Shown piece after piece: positions 38,407 to 45,701 of a stretch of 64,000 nucleotides of DNA (positions are counted from its first letter, which is position 1; each line of letters opens with the position of its first letter). Position numbers and translations under genes: made by a program. The notes beneath the pieces were generated by a model. That model was not told the DNA's origin. It did no database searches and saw nothing but the letters and a program-made list of their open reading frames with translations. Source of the stretch: Undibacterium_A arcticum (GTDB lineage Bacteria; Pseudomonadota; Gammaproteobacteria; Burkholderiales; Burkholderiaceae_D); assembly GCF_042660705.1 (NCBI RefSeq), contig NZ_JBHSUQ010000002.1; one strand, given 5' to 3'.

Positions 38407-38586
38407 CTAGTTGTTGCAACCAAGCCTGCCAATGCCATTTTCTGCATGTTTTCCACGCGCCGGACCGCAACTGGATGATTGAGCTTTGGTGAGCCAAGCC
38501 ATGCGTTGCAGCCATCTGACTTCGATCAGGGGGACGCCCACATCGGCCATCCATTGAAATGATTGGGGTTCGAGGGTAGCTGACAT
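38407..38586 (-). CDS. small hypothetical protein, 59 aa
   Basis: The start at 38586 (MSATLEPQSFQWMADVGVPL) follows AGGAG. A strong hairpin, GGGCAGGGCTGTCCC...GGGGACGGCCCTGTCC, lies directly upstream (about 38608-38665), comparable in position to the leader stems elsewhere in this region. The C-terminal third (SSSCGPARGKHAENG) looks less like coding sequence and may reflect a shifted frame. Function unknown. Confidence 0.45.
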   Translation of the reverse strand: MSATLEPQSFQWMADVGVPLIEVRWLQRMAWLTKAQSSSCGPARGKHAENGIGRLGCNN

Positions 38587-38734
38587 GTTTTCTCCTTTGA
38601 ATGTTGAATGGACAGGGCCGTCCCCTCTGTGCACATCCATGCACAGAAGGGACAGCCCTGCCCCATTCGAAGAAAGTTTCTGTATCAGCCCTCGATGAGG
38701 CGTCCGCCAGGGAACGCCTCATCTGGCTCTTTTA

Positions 38735-38998
38735 TCAGGTCCGGTAGTACTGCAATCTCGGCAGCGCCAGGCGATCAATCAATTCGCAATAGCGATTGAC
38801 CTTCATGCGCGACCATGCCGAAAAAGCCAGCACCCGACTCAGCACTTCAAACCGGCACTGCCAGCCGAACTTGCTTAGCGCGGCATGATGCCGGGCAAAC
38901 AGTGTGACGGCAGCTTCTCCGATCAGCGCGAGACCAAGGAACAGGACAAAAGAGAACAGCAGCAGGAAATTGATGACGGTGCTGTGATGTTGATGCAT
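38735..38998 (-). CDS. small inner-membrane protein, 87 aa
   Basis: Starts MHQHHSTVINFLLLFSFVLF behind GGAGCG. One strong membrane helix (residues 9-30) is followed by a basic cytoplasmic tail (RMKVNRYCELIDRLALPRL). An in-frame ATG at 39034 would place charged residues before the helix and lies in the leader stem, so I reject it. A leader stem (copy D) lies directly upstream. Function unknown. Confidence 0.6.
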   Translation of the reverse strand: MHQHHSTVINFLLLFSFVLFLGLALIGEAAVTLFARHHAALSKFGWQCRFEVLSRVLAFSAWSRMKVNRYCELIDRLALPRLQYYRT

Positions 38999-39009
38999 GT
39001 TTCGCTCCA

Positions 39010-39059
39010 TTGTGTGAGCGAAGCACTGCCCCATCGGGGCAAAGTGCCCCGCGAGGGTT
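39010..39059 (-). promoter_or_regulatory. partial leader element, copy D
   Basis: Only the GC-rich part is present: the stem GCCCCGATGGGGC (39028-39040) and the word AACCCTCGCGGGGCA (39045-39059), which matches copy B (14606-14620) at 14 of 15 positions. The AAGCAGCTGAGC core is absent. It ends just before the start of the 87-aa membrane protein. Confidence 0.45.
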
Positions 39060-39070
39060 GTTGAACTGAG

Positions 39071-39406
39071 TTACTTCAGGATCCAGCAATAAATACCTGC
39101 CAAATTGATGGCCGAAAAAACGACCTGCTGCAACATGACCCAACCCATCCCCTTCTTATAGAAGTAATAGGTAAAACTCAGGCTTGACAGCAAAAACGGG
39201 ATGTAGGCGAACGTATATCCCGGCAGGCGCAAAGCCAACCAGGCGGCGCCGACGATTCCAAACATGGAGCCAATTGCCTCCAGCACTTTCTCGAAAGGGA
39301 TCACTGGCCAGTAAAGTGCCTTTAGTTCTCGGACTTCAGGAAACACCCTAGATAACAAAAAGCCTAGTGACCAAACCCATGATTTGCGCGCTACGTACAT
39401 GATCAA
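39071..39406 (-). CDS. PnuC-like small membrane protein, 111 aa
   Basis: Three to four membrane helices (IGSMFGIVGAAWLALRLPGY, TFAYIPFLLSSLSFTYYFY, VVFSAINLAGIYCWIL). The pattern of a Trp/Tyr-rich end and repeated small helices resembles short PnuC-like proteins of plasmids; PnuC proper transports nicotinamide riboside. No substrate residues can be checked by eye. Its ATG overlaps the stop of the upstream gene (ATGA), so the two are coupled. Confidence 0.5.
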   Translation of the reverse strand: MIMYVARKSWVWSLGFLLSRVFPEVRELKALYWPVIPFEKVLEAIGSMFGIVGAAWLALRLPGYTFAYIPFLLSSLSFTYYFYKKGMGWVMLQQVVFSAINLAGIYCWILK

Positions 39407-39879
39407 TCCCCTCTGGACGCCGCCATGTAGTCGTGATGCGAAAACCCGCCATGAGCGTCGTCATGTACAGGCGATTCGTGATGAAACGAGTCCCCGCCAC
39501 CGATAAATTGGTGGTGGTGGTGGTTCGCCCATCCATCGTCGTCCACTGCCGGGTCGGCAAACGGGCTCCATGGTTCGGTCTGAGCCAACACCTCACGTGC
39601 CGGAGCGGACAGAAAGATGGAATCCAGAGACGCGGCAAGACTGGCAATGCCAGCGATCACCACTGCTGGGAGCACAAAATCACCTGCAGTTGCGGGCGGA
39701 GCCGACTCAACGGGAGTCAGAACTTCAGACAGTACTGCAGGAGATGGTGGCGCCACCACTTTCGCCTTTACGCGAGTTCCGATCGAGACCGCCAGCTTTG
39801 GTCGGCCCGTAGACTTGCGTGACGGCCCAAACCCTTTCAGGTTGAGTCGCATCGCAGGAAGCATTTGTACATTTGACAT
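39403..39879 (-). CDS. hypothetical protein with His-rich C-terminus, 158 aa
   Basis: Starts MSNVQMLPAMRLNLKGFGPS at 39879. The frame is also open through leader copy C up to 40023, which I take as coincidence. A Pro/Ala-rich middle has one possible membrane helix (FVLPAVVIAGIASLAAS). The C-terminus carries NHHHHQF, FHHESP and SHHD, which could bind metal. No family recognised. Confidence 0.55.
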   Translation of the reverse strand: MSNVQMLPAMRLNLKGFGPSRKSTGRPKLAVSIGTRVKAKVVAPPSPAVLSEVLTPVESAPPATAGDFVLPAVVIAGIASLAASLDSIFLSAPAREVLAQTEPWSPFADPAVDDDGWANHHHHQFIGGGDSFHHESPVHDDAHGGFSHHDYMAASRGD

Positions 39880-39883
39880 CTGA

Positions 39884-40110
39884 CACCTCGAAGGAATATC
39901 GGGTACCAGATACCCATAGGGACTGATTCCCGATGGGTTAGTGGATGCTGATTGCTCAGCTGCTTTATCCGCAAATGCGCGGAAAAAATTCTGTTCGATG
40001 CCGCTAATGGCATGAAACAGCATTCTCTAAAAAGTGGGAATTGATGGGCGGCTGCCCAATTACAGATGCCAAAACTCTGGCGATATTGAAATGGCTGAGT
40101 TAACCGTCAG
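39884..40110 (-). promoter_or_regulatory. repeated leader element, copy C (long form)
   Basis: On the minus strand: CTGACGGTTAACTCAGC, a GGGC/GCCC hairpin, CCCACTTTTTAGAGAATGCTG, an ATGCC/GGCAT stem, CAGAATTTTTTCCGC with a CCGC/GCGG stem, the invariant core (39946-39965), and a CCC/GGG stem (39913-39921), ending just before the start of the His-rich protein gene. The order matches copy B 25 kb away, although the spacer sequences differ. Confidence 0.55.
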
Positions 40111-40242
40111 CTCGGATAATGCAACAATACTCGTAAGAAAAAATGGTGTCAACAACTTCCGTTTCTGCAAATAGCACCAAATTCTGCATTTTTCTGGGAG
40201 TGAACCACTTGAAAGCCGAGACTGCTCCGGTAACGTGGTTGC

Positions 40243-40679
40243 ATGAATTCCACCTTTTACACAGACGGTTCAGTGCTCCATCAGAATGGCTACGGCGGCT
40301 TTGCAGCGGTACCGATCCATCCGGATGGATCGGCCGACGTCGACCACATCATCAGCGGCTCGAAAGCCTCGAGGGACATTCAGGAGATGGAGCTGATTGC
40401 CGTCATTACCGCTATACGCTCCGCGCCGAAAACCCATGCGATCACCATTTCACGGACCACAAGACCATTTGCGACGTGCTCGCTCGGGACACTCGGGCAA
40501 AATGCGAAAAGGGCAGGAATAGCAATCAGTGGAACCAGTTGCGCCAATTGTGTCGCACACGCCAGATATCGCTGAACTGGGTGCGTGGCCATGCCGGCAA
40601 CGTTGGCAATACACTGGCGGACCGCGCCGCAAGATCTGCTGCAAAAGCATTTCAACTACAATTGGCTCCTGCGAATTGA
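40243..40679 (+). CDS. accessory RNase H, split by a lost T
   Basis: RNase HI-type enzyme that removes RNA from RNA-DNA hybrids. First acid in FYTDGSVLH, second in DIQEMELIAV. After TTT at 40448-40450 (four expected) the frame shifts; the third acid is in FTDHKTICDVL and the final part in WVRGHAGNVGNTLADRAAR. The joined length of about 146 aa and the order of motifs are those of RNase HI. Accessory copies on plasmids may support replication. It is the first of three plus-strand genes. Confidence 0.75.
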
Positions 40680-40703
40680 GTCCTTTCAGCTAAAAATTGC
40701 ATT

Positions 40704-41426
40704 ATGAATCTCGAACAACATAAATTTGCCAATATCCTGGCCGTAATCGCGATGGAAACACCCGTTGCAAACCGCTTTGACGTCTATTGGAAATCAGGCG
40801 TGAAACATCAGGGAAAAATTCAGGTCGCCATTTTGGCCGACATAGCTGACAAACGAATTGTTGCCGAATTGGTAGGCATGCAGCACCTTATAGACGACCT
40901 TGAGGCCTTGGGGAACACTCCGGCTATTCAAGGGATCAAGCTGGTGTTTAGCGCCTCTGCGGTTAAAAAGGTTCATGCCAATCGCAGTGACAAAAAGCAC
41001 CTGTACCCCTATGCCTACTTTCTCACCACGCGCTTCGCCGGCGTGACTGTGGCCGTTGACCAAGACGATAGCTGGATCAAGCCCCGCAGTGAGGATCGTG
41101 TCACGTCGATTCAAGTCGATGAGCCACCCGGACAGTCAATCGTCGTCAACCATGTGGGCAAAATCTTGGTGACGCGACATGTCCTCGATAAGTTCTCCCA
41201 GCGCATGAACAACCTCGATCCGGCTCAAACATGGCGCCATCTCGCCAAAACACTGGCCAGTGCGCGCCTGGACACCGTGCAAGTGAGCGAAACACGACAG
41301 GATCTCGATCTCGCTCAACATGCAAATCAAGGAATTCGACTTGTCGACCAGCTCTCGCGCTGGTGCTTCGTGATCGCGCCCAATCGGCAAGGGCGCCAAA
41401 CGATCGTGACCGCCTATTTGAGGTAA
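40704..41426 (+). CDS. hypothetical protein, 240 aa
   Basis: Intact, starts MNLEQHKFANILAVIAMETP. Alpha/beta composition, soluble; ends RQGRQTIVTAYLR. A segment VGKILVTRHVLDKFSQRMNN is the most distinctive feature. It starts 24 bases after the RNase H gene and is followed by the NADAR gene on the same strand, so the three probably form a unit. I cannot assign a family. Confidence 0.6.
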   Translation: MNLEQHKFANILAVIAMETPVANRFDVYWKSGVKHQGKIQVAILADIADKRIVAELVGMQHLIDDLEALGNTPAIQGIKLVFSASAVKKVHANRSDKKHLYPYAYFLTTRFAGVTVAVDQDDSWIKPRSEDRVTSIQVDEPPGQSIVVNHVGKILVTRHVLDKFSQRMNNLDPAQTWRHLAKTLASARLDTVQVSETRQDLDLAQHANQGIRLVDQLSRWCFVIAPNRQGRQTIVTAYLR

Positions 41427-41485
41427 TCGGTGACTTCAGCAGCGGAAATAGCCTGATTTCCTCTGTTTTCCGGCCTGTTACACGC

Positions 41486-42286
41486 ATGAGCGTGTGGCAT
41501 TCTGGCCAAATGATTACCACTTCCTCTCTCCTACTTCCAGACGAGCCATGCTTATTCTTTGGCTATCGCAACTCGGCCAAGGATGACGCTCGCGACATTT
41601 ACCATTCAATCTCGCATTGGCAGGAAAGTGAGAAATTCCGGCTGTCGGACGAAATCCTGCGGGAAGCGGTACTCCAATCGGCCAACCCGATTGAGGCGCG
41701 CAAGCTGGCTGCACGGCACCAGGACAAATGGCGAATCGACTGGCGCAGCATTCGTGCCAGAACTCTGAAGACGGGTTTCATGATGGCCGCGGAGCAGAAT
41801 ATCAACGTTCGGCTGCGGATGGAGCAATTTGCCAAAACGACGCCTCTTGAGCTCAATGTCGAGTTTTCCGAAGGAAAGACCCTGCAGGGGCATCAGCTGA
41901 ATTGGTATGCCGGAGTCATGTGGGAAGCTGCTGAAAGCTACGTCAATCATCCAGTCCGGGCACTATTCGTCGCCGGCCGCAAGATCAGCTACATGGATAA
42001 GCATTCGATTCTGGACCGCTTTCTCCCGGTGGCCAGCATTTCGCAGATTCTGGTTCCGATCGCCAAGGATGCATCCTCGCTCGGCGAGGAGTTTGCCCTC
42101 AAACATCACCTGCCCGTCCGTTATTTCTACGGAATCAAAGGCAAATTCTCAGGTGTGATGGCGCGCGAGCTGGCGCATGAAGCCAATCACATCATGGTGC
42201 TCGAACAAAAAGGCGGCAAACAGTTCGACCAGCTCATTCTGCACGCCAAGGCATTGAATAAGCCGGTAAAGCTCTCCCTGGTCTAG
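41486..42286 (+). CDS. NADAR-domain protein with a SLOG-like C-terminus
   Basis: NADAR domains handle ADP-ribose derivatives; some reverse ADP-ribosylation of DNA. Residues about 20-125 fit the family: FFGYRNSAKDD, SHWQESEKFRL, ANPIEARKLAARHQDKWRID and LRMEQFAKTT. The C-terminal half resembles a Rossmann-like SLOG domain: ISQILVPIAKDASSLGEEFA, then MARELAHEANHIMVLEQKGG and ALNKPVKLSLV. Starts at 41486 and 41510 are both possible; neither has a clear ribosome-binding site. No DarT-like toxin is adjacent. The fusion would join an ADP-ribose enzyme to a nucleotide sensor, which is inference. Confidence 0.7.
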   Translation: MSVWHSGQMITTSSLLLPDEPCLFFGYRNSAKDDARDIYHSISHWQESEKFRLSDEILREAVLQSANPIEARKLAARHQDKWRIDWRSIRARTLKTGFMMAAEQNINVRLRMEQFAKTTPLELNVEFSEGKTLQGHQLNWYAGVMWEAAESYVNHPVRALFVAGRKISYMDKHSILDRFLPVASISQILVPIAKDASSLGEEFALKHHLPVRYFYGIKGKFSGVMARELAHEANHIMVLEQKGGKQFDQLILHAKALNKPVKLSLV

Positions 42287-42304
42287 GTCAAACCCCAAGA
42301 TACA

Positions 42305-42691
42305 TCAAAGTTCTTTAGGACTACCTGTAACACCCCACTCGTTTGTTTTGAGTGCTCTTTCTTCAGCCTCAATTGCTGCCCGCTGTACAGCATCGGTATG
42401 GACGAGGACGTCGACCTCAGGGTTCCTTTTGATCGGTAATTGAGATTCTTTCGGTACATCCCGACAATATAGATCCGCTCGAGCGCGGTGGACCGCAAGG
42501 TCATGTACTGAGACCGGGGATCTTCGAAATGCCTGGCCTCTCATGGCTTCTTTATATCGCAATGCCCGGTCCGCGCAGAGAGTCTACGTCTGGACATAAT
42601 TCGCGGCCGCTTCAGTGGGCGGAAAACTGAAAACAAACATCACTGCCGCCAGCGCGAACCCTACTGCACAGACTGAATAAAATTTGACCAT
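42305..42691 (-). pseudogene. exported hypothetical protein with an in-frame amber codon
   Basis: The ATG at 42691 opens a clear signal peptide (MVKFYSVCAVGFALAAVMFV, cleavage near TEA-A). Codon 36 is TAG (42584-42586) after ANYVQT. The same frame continues TLCADRALRYKEAMRGQAF and runs to VTGSPKEL at 42305. Without the amber it would be a 128-aa secreted protein. No other start with a good ribosome-binding site exists for the second part. Function unknown. Confidence 0.55.
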
Positions 42692-42692
42692 G

Positions 42693-43181
42693 CTACTGCG
42701 ATTCCTTCCCGTTATTATGTTTCATCCTGCTCGCATCGATTGATGTACTTGCCTCGCCATTCGCGCGCTTGAGCCACTGCAACTGCTGGCCAAACATCAG
42801 CCCTTCCATTGGGATCGACACCTTGATTCCACGTTCGCGTAGATAGCATTCCAAAAATGATCGGTAAGTTATCCCCGCCAAAAAAATCACTTCATCGCCA
42901 GCCTGCAGCACCGCTTCCAGATCCCGCATGACCGATATCGCCCATTCCTCACGTTGACGGAAGTTCATCGTCACCAGTGTCTTTTCATAGGGCTTGATCA
43001 GCTGCTCGGGGGCAAGCAATCCATGTTCGGCCGATAGGATATACCAGCGATCGGCATGATCTTGTGCGTACCGCCGCATACCGGCGAACAGTTGGCTGAC
43101 ATATAGCTCTTGCGCCTGGTGAGGGACGGGTTCATTGCGCTTGGACTTGACGCAGCTGACCAGAGCGATTTTGGATGTCAT
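42693..43181 (-). CDS. DUF6884-type protein, 162 aa
   Basis: It has the family pattern: KIALVSCVKSKRNEPVPHQA at the N-terminus, AGMRRYAQ, then WYILSAEHGLLAPEQLIKPY and IFLAGITYRSFLE. Proteins of this type are distant relatives of the YaaA/DpdA-associated group found near nucleic-acid modification genes; the biochemical role is not established. The stop lies one base before the next start. A CCCCATA/TATGGGG stem lies just upstream (43197-43214), like the other leader stems. Confidence 0.65.
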   Translation of the reverse strand: MTSKIALVSCVKSKRNEPVPHQAQELYVSQLFAGMRRYAQDHADRWYILSAEHGLLAPEQLIKPYEKTLVTMNFRQREEWAISVMRDLEAVLQAGDEVIFLAGITYRSFLECYLRERGIKVSIPMEGLMFGQQLQWLKRANGEASTSIDASRMKHNNGKESQ

Positions 43182-43205
43182 TGGTGTGGACAGTTCCCCA
43201 TACGG

Positions 43206-43628
43206 CTATGGGGCATGGATTTTCATGCCTGATTCGCTGTTTTTGAGCCCGAGACGTGCTTTTTGTGCAACCAACACCTTCAGAACTTCTGAGGCCAAAG
43301 TGATCTTGTACAGTTCCTGCAGTAGATCCATGGCGTGTTCGATCGCCTCCATTTCCGACTGACTGACGTCGTACCAGCCCGGCCGGTTACAGCAACGGGC
43401 GTGAATCGCCTCGCAAACCCGGGCCGCTCCTTCAAAAGCGGGAATCAGATGACGATGCTTCAAACCCCGTCTGCATAATGCAGCACCAACATGGCTGGCT
43501 TCGAATATCCGGCTAATGTGGATGCGCTCGCAGCGCCCGACACGCCATGCGACCTGGCTGGTGATCAGGTCCGCCATAAGCAGTTCGACGCCCTTTTTCC
43601 CAAGTTTGAATTCGTATCGTTTGCCCAT
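43206..43628 (-). CDS. hypothetical protein, 140 aa
   Basis: Starts MGKRYEFKLGKKGVELLMAD. Mostly helical, with several Cys and His residues in the centre (CERIHISRIFEASHVGAALC, ARCCNRPGW) that could bind metal. No recognised family. It is in the same orientation as, and close to, the HTH gene upstream and DUF6884 gene downstream. Confidence 0.55.
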   Translation of the reverse strand: MGKRYEFKLGKKGVELLMADLITSQVAWRVGRCERIHISRIFEASHVGAALCRRGLKHRHLIPAFEGAARVCEAIHARCCNRPGWYDVSQSEMEAIEHAMDLLQELYKITLASEVLKVLVAQKARLGLKNSESGMKIHAP

Positions 43629-43655
43629 AATGTTTGCGATCGTATCAGCCTGTCG

Positions 43656-43871
43656 TCATTCTAGTCTTTGTACCGCGGTGCCGGCCTGCAGTTTGTTCGC
43701 TAGCCGCCCCCAATACGCCGTCGACCGTAACAAGAACAGGGTCAGCATCGCGAATTCCTGCGCCGGCATGCCGGACTTACCGTTTCCCGATTCCCTGCTG
43801 ATCCAGGTGCGCAACGAGATACCGATCTTGACTGCCGCATCCTTTCGGCGCAGCTGCAAGGTCTTTCGCAC
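43656..43871 (-). CDS. XRE-like HTH regulator, 71 aa
   Basis: Starts at a GTG (43871) as MRKTLQLRRKDAAVKIGISL; the helix-turn-helix RKDAAVKIGISLRTWISRES is similar to small plasmid and phage regulators (the usual pattern has AA..LGVS.RTW...E.G). It begins five bases after the stop of the 52-aa gene, suggesting coupling. Likely a local transcription regulator. Confidence 0.6.
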   Translation of the reverse strand: MRKTLQLRRKDAAVKIGISLRTWISRESGNGKSGMPAQEFAMLTLFLLRSTAYWGRLANKLQAGTAVQRLE

Positions 43872-43876
43872 TGCTG

Positions 43877-44035
43877 TCAGCTCTCGGCGGACGGCTCGAG
43901 GTACTTCCCGTCCAAAAATTGCTCGGCCTTGGCGATGAGGTCATCCATCAAGCCGTCGACCAGAGCCTGCTGCTCGGGAGTCTTAACGAATTCGCCGCGG
44001 CGTCCATGATCCGCATAAAGTGTTCGTGGGCTCAT
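43877..44035 (-). CDS. small hypothetical protein, 52 aa
   Basis: ATG at 44035: MSPRTLYADHGRRGEFVKTP, then an acidic helix (QALVDGLMDDLIAKAEQFLD) and GKYLEPSAES. It lies between the PRTRC-A-like gene and the HTH gene, nine bases from the former and five from the latter, on the same strand. The tight packing supports it as a real gene. Confidence 0.55.
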   Translation of the reverse strand: MSPRTLYADHGRRGEFVKTPEQQALVDGLMDDLIAKAEQFLDGKYLEPSAES

Positions 44036-44043
44036 GGTTAGCC

Positions 44044-44664
44044 TCAGTGCGCCAGCATGCTGAACACATCGCCCATTTCGAGCTGCAGGCCCTGGGCATG
44101 GAGGGTATAGCGATATTCAGGATCGCTCCGGTCACAGCGGCCGAACAATCCGGCCATATACACCCCCGATTGCTGTCTAATCTGATCGTTGTCCGTTGCC
44201 GATACCGATCCGACACCCCGACTGGTCAGCACGAATGCCACAGTTTCACCTTCGCCCAGGACTGGATCGGTGAAGGCGACATCATCAGCTGCCGTATCAC
44301 GCTGTAATTCGTAATATCGGAAGCCGGTCAGCTCGTTCCAGGAGATCCACGCGGAGATCGGATGTTGATTCGCATCTTTTGATGCGTGCTGGAATCGCTG
44401 CAATAAATAGACAGGAGGTGAACCGTAGTGGAAGTCGATGCTCGGCTCCAGTGCGCCACACGGGATATCGACGGCGGTCTGCTGAGCCAACGGATAGCAA
44501 AGGTACAGCCATGGTGTCTTCACTTCCATCCACAAGCCATCCTTCGCCACCAAGAAGCGTTGGCCTGGCTCGGAGAGGGGTTCGAATTCCCCTCTGACCG
44601 GAACCATGTGTGTTGGCGTCATTGATTGGTATAAGACATCCATCGGATGCGGGGTGTTGGGCAC
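44044..44664 (-). CDS. PRTRC system protein A-like, degenerate JAB domain
   Basis: 206 aa. The pattern FLVAKDGLWMEVKTPWLYLC, AVDIPCGALEP and AWISWNELTGFRYYELQ fits protein A of PRTRC cassettes (ParB-related, ThiF-related) of plasmids and genomic islands. In that family a JAB-type HSH...S..D motif follows. Here the region reads VLTSRGVGSVSATDNDQ, so the His pair is gone while S and D remain, and peptidase activity is unlikely. No ParB or other PRTRC genes are adjacent in the window. Family call from memory of the pattern. Confidence 0.5.
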   Translation of the reverse strand: MPNTPHPMDVLYQSMTPTHMVPVRGEFEPLSEPGQRFLVAKDGLWMEVKTPWLYLCYPLAQQTAVDIPCGALEPSIDFHYGSPPVYLLQRFQHASKDANQHPISAWISWNELTGFRYYELQRDTAADDVAFTDPVLGEGETVAFVLTSRGVGSVSATDNDQIRQQSGVYMAGLFGRCDRSDPEYRYTLHAQGLQLEMGDVFSMLAH

Positions 44665-44792
44665 TTGGCTCTCCTCTACGATTAGGCCGTAATCGGCTGA
44701 TGAACCTATTCTTGCAAGGATTGCTCGTTATTCAAGCCCTACCGATGGAGTACAGCGGAATTGTTTTTCCGATGTTCGAACGACCGTGTCAT

Positions 44793-44856
44793 ATCAGGAA
44801 CCGCCGCAGCACATTTGCATGTTCAGTGCCGCTGAATCCGATGCGTGGTTCCTGAT
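44793..44856. repeat. long inverted repeat between genes
   Basis: ATCAGGAACC (44793-44802) and GGTTCCTGAT (44847-44856) pair exactly over ten bases with a 44-base loop that itself has GC-rich pairing. It lies at the end of the AcrVA2-like gene and may act as a weak terminator or RNA-stability element; there is no U run. Confidence 0.4.
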
Positions 44857-45695
44857 CAATGCAGGTATTTAGGACGCTCAGTGAGCTCGATCATTCGCAG
44901 CTGGTAGTCGAATTGGAAATCGCCATTGGTGTCGAGATGTCGAATGCTCTTGTCCATTTCGGACTTTGGCAGCATCGCCAACAGAGCACCTACCTTTGCC
45001 AGATGCGCCGCGGAACACCGGATCTCTTCCGGATCTGGCGATGGCGACATGCCGATGAGAACGCTCTCTGACAGGACAAGTTGTGAAACGGCAGCCGTGT
45101 AACTGGAGCTGGCAATCAGAGGCAACAAGTGCGGGACTGGCAACATGTTTGGATTGCCCGTTTTGTCCGGGCCCACAAGAAAGCTGATGACCTTCATTAG
45201 AGGCGGATGCTCGGGAATGTAGTCCAGGTGCACCAGATTCCCGGCGCATTGCAGGCCATCAATCGTCAAGGTGTCGCGACTTTCGATAAATAAAGCATAG
45301 GCGGGCAGTTGGAGCAGCTTCATTGCGTTCATGGGTTGATCAACGATCCTATCGCTGGCGGCTTCGATCTTTTCCAGAATTTCGATACTGTAGCGCGCTA
45401 CATATCCCTGATTTGCCCAAGCCAACACTGCCTGCAGCGCAAGGGTCTGCTGTCCGACCTCCTCCGGCGTCAGCAGAGGGTCATAGCGCATGATTTCGGC
45501 GCTGATCAGATGGCTCGGTGCATAACACCATGATGGCCAGTCCTGACGGCCTTCTTCATGCATCTTTTCGACCATTCTCATCACAGCCTTCGCCTTTGGC
45601 TCAAGTTCGTCCAAAACGACGTCGCGAAATCGCATCGCTGTTTCAAGGGAGAGGTTGTCAAGTTCAGGCATCGGTCTTTCGGGGGTGGAAGGCAT
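44856..45695 (-). CDS. AcrVA2-family-like protein, 279 aa
   Basis: The layout matches plasmid proteins related to the anti-CRISPR AcrVA2: DWPSWCYAPSHLISAEI near residue 53, a helical LAWANQGYVARYSIEIL, then LLQLPAYALFIESRD and GNLVHLDYIPEHPPLMKVI, then LPVPHLLP. AcrVA2 acts on Cas12a expression; many relatives occur in hosts without Cas12a and their role is unknown. Frame intact. It starts six bases after the EAL gene ends. Family call by eye only. Confidence 0.5.
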   Translation of the reverse strand: MPSTPERPMPELDNLSLETAMRFRDVVLDELEPKAKAVMRMVEKMHEEGRQDWPSWCYAPSHLISAEIMRYDPLLTPEEVGQQTLALQAVLAWANQGYVARYSIEILEKIEAASDRIVDQPMNAMKLLQLPAYALFIESRDTLTIDGLQCAGNLVHLDYIPEHPPLMKVISFLVGPDKTGNPNMLPVPHLLPLIASSSYTAAVSQLVLSESVLIGMSPSPDPEEIRCSAAHLAKVGALLAMLPKSEMDKSIRHLDTNGDFQFDYQLRMIELTERPKYLH

Positions 45696-45701
45696 ACGTA
45701 T

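Noticed and set aside
39880..40023. N-terminal extension of the His-rich protein through leader copy C
   Set aside because: The frame is open, but copies A and B are not open in the same frame and the start at 39879 lies at the same place after the leader as the other genes.
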